From contig BNTT01000158.1 of the NCBI GenBank assembly GCA_025996815.1, forward strand, positions 1-7,012: DNA of 7,012 nt, given 5' to 3'. Shown piece by piece: positions 1 through 5,500 of this stretch; within the stretch, counting starts at the first letter, position 1, and each line of letters begins with the position of its first letter. This stretch comes from Bacteroidia bacterium (GTDB lineage Bacteria > Bacteroidota > Bacteroidia > Bacteroidales > Azobacteroidaceae). A model generated the notes under the pieces. It worked only from the letters and a program-made list of their open reading frames with translations. It was not told where the DNA came from and did not search any database. The position numbers and the translations under genes are program-made.

Positions 1-85
1 CGGTGACAACTCCCGATACTTCCCATGCTGTATCCACAGGCAAAAGTATCTTCTCTAATATCTGACTTCCCGTATATTTTTCCAT
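1..85 (-). CDS. Partial gene, probable transposase N-terminus (ISL3-like)
   Basis: An open frame starts at ATG 85-83 and runs through 28 codons without a stop to the window edge. The peptide begins MEKYTGSQILEKILLP and continues VDTAWEVSGVVT. An in-frame TAA lies four codons upstream of the ATG, so this is the first possible ATG. The short hydrophobic helix followed by a 'W-E-V-x-x-V' strand resembles the opening of IS204/IS1001/IS1165 (ISL3) transposases. That resemblance is from memory of the family and the visible part is too short to hold any catalytic residue. A TAnnTTTG-like sequence (90-97, minus strand) lies almost on the start codon, but no TTG box sits at the right distance, so I do not call a promoter. 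Alternative: the start of an ordinary gene of unknown function. Confidence 0.45.
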   Translation of the reverse strand, partial: MEKYTGSQILEKILLPVDTAWEVSGVVT

Positions 86-100
86 GCCGCAAAATTACTA

Positions 101-126
101 CTTTCCACACAATTCCCAGTAGAACC
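101..126 (-). repeat. Candidate terminal inverted repeat of the insertion sequence
   Basis: The 26 bases read on the minus strand from 126 to 101 resemble ISL3-type ends (GGTTCT start, then a GGGAATTGTGTGGAAAG-like core). The partner repeat would lie beyond position 1, so the call rests on resemblance and on distance from the open frame that starts at 85. Confidence 0.4.
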
Positions 127-135
127 TAAATTTTA

Positions 136-153
136 ATGATTATCCGCAATCAT
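136..153 (-). terminator. Weak hairpin downstream of the 189-aa gene
   Basis: ATGATT (136-141) and AATCAT (148-153) are perfect complements around a 6-nt loop. On the minus strand the hairpin is followed by TAAAATTT. It lies about 90 nt past the stop codon at 241. The stem is short and AT-rich and the T-run is broken, so terminator function is only a possibility. The rest of 127-240 holds nothing else I can support. Confidence 0.2.
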
Positions 154-240
154 ACCACTAAATAACAGGGGGCGGATTCAACTTCCAAGTGCGACAAAAA
201 TGATTACGAAAGTAGATAAAAACTTCAGTATCCACAGTTG

Positions 241-810
241 TTACACTTCGTCATAGGCAAGTACGCTCTGTTGTATCACCAAGTAGGCACCTTGCGCGGC
301 AGACATGTTTTTTGAGCGTTGGTCATAGATTTGCCGTTCTATATCGTTGATGCCGGGAGTGCGGAGGGTATTGTTCAGGCGGGTGGTGGCGGCGAGGCAG
401 GCAACGTGAAAGGCATCTTTGGGCATTCCCCTGTAGCGATATTCGGGGAGATGGGAGTAAGTTGCCTCTGCATTCCGGTAAGCCGCCGCATCCTGTACTA
501 TCTCCAACGCCCGGAGAGCATCCTTAAAAGCAACGATTCCTGCCGTCATGCTGGCGACCACGCCTTTTTCGGCATCACTGCAATACCTGCGTTCCTCAGT
601 CAGATAGGCATGCTCTACAAGGACTACTGCTCCGATGTCATTGGCAACATTGTTATACACTTCCTTAAAAACAACTTGTGCTGATAACAATCCACTCATG
701 AATGAAGCCAACCCCGCTTCGGTGGCACCTATTGTGGCAAGCCCTCTGCGCCCGACAGCGATATTTTCCACACCGAGGGTTATTCTATCGAGTAAGCCAG
801 TCTTTTCCAT
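241..810 (-). CDS. Unrecognised 189-aa protein, second gene of a small overlapping pair
   Basis: The frame runs from ATG 810-808 to TAA 243-241. I do not recognise the family. The protein looks soluble and mostly helical, with alanine-rich stretches (about residues 81-110), no signal peptide and no clear membrane segment. The most conserved-looking stretch is around residues 130-165: PKDAFHVACLA, then a TRLNNTLRTPGIN segment, then an ERQIYDQRSKNMSAAQ helix. 'DAFHVA' superficially resembles the third acidic motif of PIN nucleases (DALHIA), but there is no N-terminal acidic strand motif, so I do not call it a PIN toxin. The start overlaps the end of the upstream 77-aa gene by 26 nt, with AGAGG six bases before the ATG, so translational coupling is likely. 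A probable insertion sequence lies downstream. Position as the second gene would suit an effector or toxin-like protein controlled by the first, but that is inference from layout alone. Confidence 0.75.
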   Translation of the reverse strand: MEKTGLLDRITLGVENIAVGRRGLATIGATEAGLASFMSGLLSAQVVFKEVYNNVANDIGAVVLVEHAYLTEERRYCSDAEKGVVASMTAGIVAFKDALRALEIVQDAAAYRNAEATYSHLPEYRYRGMPKDAFHVACLAATTRLNNTLRTPGINDIERQIYDQRSKNMSAAQGAYLVIQQSVLAYDEV

Positions 811-1018
811 ATTCTGCCTCTGCGTCTGAAAGGTTATAACCCTGCTGTAATAAGGCCTCTACGCCCATCATCTCTTTCCACCATTTCGCCAAATGGGGAG
901 ATAAGGGTACTTGCACCCGCACTCTTCGGGCTTCCTCCGGCTTCCCTGCTTTTTCCAATTCAATACTTTCCATGATGGTAGCGAGCCTTTCTTTCAATGT
1001 CCATTCTTTTTGTTCCAT
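785..1018 (-). CDS. Unrecognised 77-aa protein, first gene of the small overlapping pair
   Basis: The frame runs from ATG 1018-1016 to TAG 787-785. The product is small, charged and rich in Glu, Lys and Arg, with no signal peptide. It has an N-terminal helix (about residues 5-32, LKERLATIMES then ELEKAGKPEEARR), a short Val/Pro segment (RVRVQVPLSP), and a C-terminal helical part with a tryptophan pair (LAKWWKEM) that ends SDAEAEYGKDWLTR. I do not recognise a named domain. It is the first gene after its own promoter (1047-1077) and its last 26 nt overlap the 189-aa gene. A perfect 10-bp inverted repeat lies inside that promoter. A small first gene with an operator-like promoter is typical of antitoxins or autoregulators, and the charged N-terminal part could bind DNA, but no ribbon-helix-helix or helix-turn-helix motif is obvious. 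The A-rich leader (AAGAAAAGAATAAAATC before ATG) is typical of Bacteroidota. Confidence 0.75.
   Translation of the reverse strand: MEQKEWTLKERLATIMESIELEKAGKPEEARRVRVQVPLSPHLAKWWKEMMGVEALLQQGYNLSDAEAEYGKDWLTR
811..821 (-). promoter_or_regulatory. Shine-Dalgarno-like site for the 189-aa gene, inside the 77-aa gene
   Basis: On the minus strand AGAGG (821-817) is followed by six bases and then ATG at 810. Such sites are not the rule in Bacteroidota, where AT-rich leaders dominate. Here the site lies inside the coding region of the upstream gene, so it may help reinitiation across the 26-nt overlap and it supports the chosen start. Confidence 0.4.
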
Positions 1019-1046
1019 GATTTTATTCTTTTCTTAAAAATTTTTG

Positions 1047-1077
1047 CAAAGATACAACAAAAATATTGAAACACCAA
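1047..1077 (-). promoter_or_regulatory. Bacteroidota-type promoter of the 77-aa/189-aa gene pair
   Basis: On the minus strand TTG (1077-1075) is followed by 20 nt and then TATCTTTG (1054-1047). This matches the -33 TTG / -7 TAnnTTTG consensus used by the main sigma factor of Bacteroidota. Transcription would start near 1040-1043, leaving a leader of about 22-25 nt before ATG 1018. The upstream box lies inside an inverted repeat (1059-1084), which suggests regulation. Confidence 0.8.
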
Positions 1078-1084
1078 TATTTTT
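1059..1084. repeat. Perfect 10-bp inverted repeat: operator candidate or AT-rich hairpin
   Basis: AAAAATATTG (1059-1068) and CAATATTTTT (1075-1084) are exact reverse complements separated by six bases (aaacac). The second arm covers the TTG -33 box and the first arm fills the promoter spacer, so a dimeric protein bound here would block RNA polymerase. A likely candidate would be the product of the first gene of the pair, by analogy with autoregulated cassettes. A second reading is that the transcript from the symporter gene, which ends about 40 nt upstream, forms this hairpin with a U-rich 3' arm and terminates here. The stem has only one G-C pair, so it would be a poor terminator. Confidence 0.6.
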
Positions 1085-1124
1085 TGCAGTTACTAATTGA
1101 ACTTACCATAGTCATAAAAATTTT

Positions 1125-2567
1125 TTATTTCCGGCACACGACCAGCAGCCCCACAAACGTGAACGCCGCATTCATAATCAGCAGTTCGTAGCTGAATTGG
1201 TAGCCATCGAACCAGCGGGCGGAATTGGCATCGATGATTCCACACACAATGGGCGACAGGATGCATACTGGCGGCACTCGGCGGTCGTTGACGGCGCGTT
1301 TGGTGAGGATGCCGAATGCGAATAAGCCCAGCAGCGGTCCGTAGGCATACGACGCAATCGTGTAAATCGCATCAAGCACGCTCGTGCTGTTGATGGCTCT
1401 GAACAGCAGCATGATGCCGATGAAGATGAGCGAGAGGGCGAAGTGGACTGCCAGCCTGATTTTTCGCGCTTTCTTTTCTTCGTGCCGCGAAATGTTCAAA
1501 ATATCGACGCAGATGGATGTGGTTAAGCCCGTGAGTGCCGAATCGGCACTCGCGAAAGTTACCGCAATGATGCCGACAACGAAGAAGACGATGGCGGTGG
1601 TGCCAAAATGATTGGCTGTAACCAGCATCGGCAGGATGGCATCGCCCGAATCGGGCAGCGCGATGCCGTTGGCGGCGGCATAGTTGAGCAACAAAATACC
1701 CAAACAGAGGAACAAAAAATTGACCGGAACAAAGAGCAGGCTATACGAATAGACGTTTTTTTGCGCTTCGCGCAAATTCTTGCACGACAGGTTTTTCTGC
1801 ATCATTTCCTGGTCAATCCCCGTCATGGCGATGGTCACGAAGGCACCGCTGAGGAAGAGTTTGAAGAAATTTTGTCGCGAATGCCAATCGTCGAACACAA
1901 AAATGTGTGCGTGCGGACTTTCTCGGATGGTTGCCACCACGCCCGAAAAATCGAGGTGCAGACTGCGTGTCACCTGCCAGAGGATGATGCCCAGCGCGGC
2001 GAGCAGGAAAAAGGTTTGCATAAAATCGGTCCACACAAGCGTTTTGATGCCGCTTTTGTGTGTATAGAGCCAAATCAGCAGGAGGGTGGCGGCGGCGGTG
2101 AGCGCGAAGGGGACGTTCCACGCATCGAAAACATAGGTCTGGAGGAGCATCACCGCCACATAGAGCCGCACCGCCGCGACCACGGTGCGCGAGAGGAGAA
2201 AAAATCCCGCGCCGGTTTTGTGGGCGTTTCTCCCAAATCGGGTGTTCAGATAGGAATAGATGCCGGGCACGTTCAGTCGGTAGTAGATGGGCAACAGCAC
2301 GAAGGCGATGACCGCGTAGCCCAACAAAAAGCCCAGCACCATCTGCATATAAGTCATGCCCGAAGCCCCCACCATACCCGGCACCGACACAAACGTTACG
2401 CTCGAAAGCGATGCGCCAAGCATCCCAAAGGCAACCACAAACCATGGCGACTTGCGATTGGCGGTGAAAAATGTTGCGTTGTCGGCTTTCCGGCTCGTCA
2501 GGAAAGCGATGCCCAACAGCAATGCAAAGTAGACGGCAATGGTGAACAGGATGGCTGTGGGAGTCAT
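1125..2567 (-). CDS. Sodium:solute symporter family (SSF/SSS) transporter
   Basis: This 480-residue protein has about 13 predicted membrane segments (roughly 4-23, 44-66, 74-95, 119-145, 152-169, 180-200, 235-256, 273-296, 322-343, 372-392, 397-421, 431-448, 458-477), the usual size and topology for SSF proteins. These are inner-membrane transporters that use the sodium gradient to import sugars, amino acids, vitamins or carboxylates. Family motifs seen: the polar break in segment 2 (GASLSSVTFVSVPG, 51-64), YSYLNTRFG (104-112), GIKTLVWTDFMQ (173-184), GIDQEMMQKNL (250-260), and FASADSALTGLTTS (338-351) at the sodium-site helix. The first of the two serines commonly found in that last motif is Ala339. 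Substrate cannot be assigned. The ATG at 2567 follows the stop of the lipoprotein gene (TAG-GA-ATG), and no separate promoter is visible, so the gene is almost certainly co-transcribed and translationally coupled. It ends at TAA 1127-1125, close to the end of the last helix. Confidence 0.93.
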   Translation of the reverse strand: MTPTAILFTIAVYFALLLGIAFLTSRKADNATFFTANRKSPWFVVAFGMLGASLSSVTFVSVPGMVGASGMTYMQMVLGFLLGYAVIAFVLLPIYYRLNVPGIYSYLNTRFGRNAHKTGAGFFLLSRTVVAAVRLYVAVMLLQTYVFDAWNVPFALTAAATLLLIWLYTHKSGIKTLVWTDFMQTFFLLAALGIILWQVTRSLHLDFSGVVATIRESPHAHIFVFDDWHSRQNFFKLFLSGAFVTIAMTGIDQEMMQKNLSCKNLREAQKNVYSYSLLFVPVNFLFLCLGILLLNYAAANGIALPDSGDAILPMLVTANHFGTTAIVFFVVGIIAVTFASADSALTGLTTSICVDILNISRHEEKKARKIRLAVHFALSLIFIGIMLLFRAINSTSVLDAIYTIASYAYGPLLGLFAFGILTKRAVNDRRVPPVCILSPIVCGIIDANSARWFDGYQFSYELLIMNAAFTFVGLLVVCRK

Positions 2568-2569
2568 TC

Positions 2570-5500
2570 CTACGGCGACGTTCTGCTAAAGTCCACGCCG
2601 GGCGCAGGCGGCCAATCGGGGGCCACAATCTGAGTAGTATTCTCCCATAGCTCTGTGGTGGGGTCAACAGTAACCGAACCTGCTATCGTGAGCGTGGAGC
2701 GATTGCTCAATATCACCTTTTTGGGACTGAATGTTCCGCCGGTTACCGTCATCGTGCAACTATTGAGCATGTCCACCTTGTCACTGCTGATTGTTCCGCC
2801 CTCCATGGTAAACTGACCACTCAGTCCCATGCTTATGTTACCGCTTATCGCCGCATTCTCCTGCATCGTAAACTTACAGGTACCACCAGAAACATTCAAC
2901 GTACCCGTTATTGTCAACCCTTCTTGCAGGGTAAACTCGCAAAACTGAAGGCTTACTTGCCCGATGTTTAACATCGGCGACGCACCATTATTATTTATCA
3001 TGTCGATATTGTGCGGGTACGATGAAGAAGACGCGAAGGACAAGTTCAAGTTGGGCAGGTCATCGATAACCCTTATGACCGCGTGCTGTTCCGCAGCCGT
3101 CCCTTTCCCGGGCCAAGTCCCCCCCAAAGTTCCGGTGTAATAATTACTAACCGTAGATATGATACCGCCGACACCTTTAGAAGCAGTGGCTCTTAGTGCA
3201 TCGGTGGCGCGGAAGCCGTAGCCGTTGCCGGCATTCGCCGCCGCTATATACCAGGTGGTGCTGCTTTCAACCGTGACCGTAGAGCTGCCTGATACTGCAT
3301 TCGCAGTGGTGGCGGTAATATCCGCATCGCCCCACCTTGCGGCAGTCACCTCACCGCTTGCCGAGACACCGGCAATGGCGGGATAGTCGGATGACCAGGT
3401 CACCGTGGAATTGGCGGCGTTTGACGGCTGCACATCCGCCGTCAAGGTGAATGTGTCACCAATGTATACCGGCGTGGGGGGCGCAGAGACCGTTACGGAG
3501 GGTATCACCTTCGGCGTTGGAGGGGGCACATACCCAAAATAGTACTCAAACAGGGCACTCGTTTCGCCGGCAGATATCGTCGCCCGCTGTCTGTCGCCGG
3601 AGGAACCGGCGACGGAAAACTCTGTCCGGTCAATCAGTTTGGCATCCGTGAGGGGCGACGGGTAGGTAATCAGTCCCTCGATAAATGTATGAAGCATCCG
3701 GAGGGGATTCGTGGCATCGGTTCCCAGGTCGTCCCACAAGGGGGATGCCGCCATGTCCGTCATCAAGTCGCTTAGTTGCGTCACCAGCTCCTTATACGCC
3801 GTCCGTCGCTGGGCAAGCGAAGCGGATTGTGCAGTTAATGTCGCAGGGGGCGTGTCGGACTCCGAGCAATAGCGGTTGATGATGATGTCCCCCGATTGGT
3901 AGTCAAGCTTATTAGCCCCGGCAGTAATAGCCGATTCGAACACATCATACACTGCTATGCCTGTGGGGAGGGAGGCCGCATCTTCATAGTAGGGCGTGGC
4001 TCTAATGCTCTGCTGAAACGTGCTCACGCGCGCACCGGCTTTCTGTATCTCCGCTATAAGTGCTGCGTCGGTCATATCGGCGGGTACCGGCTCCCACCTA
4101 ATGGTCACTTGGGGGTCGCCCCAAGTGATGTCCAGCGTTGAGGATGGCGTGGGATGCCCAAAGGTGAAGTCAAAGACCGGATAAAGGAGAGGCTGCACCG
4201 TGACCATACACTCCGCCTGTTTGCCGCCCGCGGTGGTGGCAAAAATCTTTGTCGTTCCCTCCGACCGGGCGTTTAGCACCCCAAATTCGTCCACCGTAAC
4301 GATGTCCGCATCTTCGGACGAAAGTGTATAGGCGGCATCAATGCTATTAGAAGGCGTAACTTTCACTTCCAATTTGTTGTGAACGCTGCCAAGAGTAATC
4401 TTTAATGTGCTCGGTATAATCTTTATCTCCACGTCGGATATCACGGTCACCTTGCAGGCTGATGCATTATCCCACGGAGTGGCGTAAATCAGCGTTTCGC
4501 CTATGTTTTTGGCGGTTACAATCCCTGTAGTTGCATTCACCTCGGCGAAGGTCGGGTCTGTTGAACGCCACACGGCTTTGCCATAGAGGTCGGTGTTATA
4601 GGGCGTCGTTGTGGCAGACACGAGTCGGGTTTCGCCGAGTTTAAGGGTCACGGTGGCGGGCGTAACCGTTATCTCTTCCACTGTTAGTTCGCACACTTTT
4701 GTTTGCCCGCCGGCAACAGCCACGATGTTCACTTTTCCCTGTTTCAGGGCGGTTATCACCCCTCCGGTCGGGCTTACAGTCGCAATGTCCTTTTGTTCCG
4801 ACACCCACATCACGGCACCAAAGGTGGCATCCTCCGGCAGCACCTCTGCATGAAGGCAGTCGTAGGTCTCGCCCGCGAAAAGGCTCAGTTTCGTCAGAGG
4901 CGCCGCCACCGTGCCGGAAGCGGGAGCATAATCGGAGCCATAGATGATAATATCTTCAACCTCCTTGTCGTTGGGGTCGGCAGGCAGCACTGTAATCGTG
5001 CACTTTGCCTGTCTGCCATCGGGAGAATCAAGCTCGAGGGTCGTTTCCCCCACCGCAATGCCTTTGACCATGTTATTAGCCACTGCTACCTCGGCAATTG
5101 TTGCATCACCGGATATCCATGAGGCACCCACAAGGCTGGCCGTGGCAGGCACTGTGGTGTAAGGAATCAATGCGAATTTGCCCACGCGCACCGTTATATC
5201 TTCCGGAACGACATCCGGATTCTTCACCGTAACGTCACACACCGTGCTGACACCGCCCGCTGTGGCGATAATATAGGTTTGCCCTGTGCTTACGGCGGTG
5301 ATACGCCCTGTCTCGAAGTCCACCGAGGCTATTCCGGCATTTTCGCTGCGCCAAAATACCGTGCGGTATGTGGCATTGGACGGCGTGATAGACACTCCCG
5401 AATGGTCGTAAACTTCGCCGCAGTATAATAGCAACGACGACGGGTTGAGGGCAACGCTCTTTACACGTATGGCTTTGGGGTCGTGAGAAACCTTGACCTT

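Larger units (their letters stand above)
1..126 (-). mobile_element. End of a probable ISL3-type insertion sequence (rest lies outside the window)
   Basis: Seen: reading the minus strand inward from 126, the sequence starts GGTTCTACTGGGAATTGTGT, continues with GGAAAG, and within 41 nt reaches the ATG of an open frame that leaves the window. Known: ISL3-family elements have terminal repeats beginning GG(n)nCT, transposase genes that start close to one end, and 8-bp target duplications in AT-rich DNA. The 8 bases just outside (127-134, taaatttt) are AT-rich, which fits. Inference: this is the transposase-start end of an ISL3-like element inserted downstream of the 189-aa gene. The other end and the second copy of the target duplication are not visible, so the family and the exact boundary are provisional. 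Confidence 0.45.

Noticed and set aside
142..177. Inverted pair atccgc (142-147) and gcggat (172-177)
   Set aside because: Six bases with a 24-base gap in a non-coding stretch; not distinguishable from chance.
30..237. Direct repeat gtatccacag at 30-39 and 228-237
   Set aside because: Only 10 bases, one copy probably inside the transposase gene and the other outside the element. Too short to call an attachment site or duplication.
385..417. PIN-nuclease-like DAFHVACLA motif in the 189-aa protein
   Set aside because: PIN toxins need an N-terminal acidic strand motif and further acidic residues in order. None is visible, and the protein is longer than usual for the family.
319..684. Plus-strand 121-codon frame opposite the 189-aa gene
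   Set aside because: No promoter or recognisable content; the minus-strand pair with its promoter explains the region better.
1608..2633. A long plus-strand open frame (341 codons) opposite the symporter gene
   Set aside because: It is antisense to a well-supported SSF gene, its translation is rich in His, Gln and Arg with no domain, and it has no promoter. It is a by-product of codon bias in the real gene.
1813..2667. A 284-codon minus-strand frame overlapping the lipoprotein end and the symporter start
   Set aside because: It is out of frame with both strongly supported proteins, Arg/His-rich and domain-free. It is not a plausible fusion or frameshift product.
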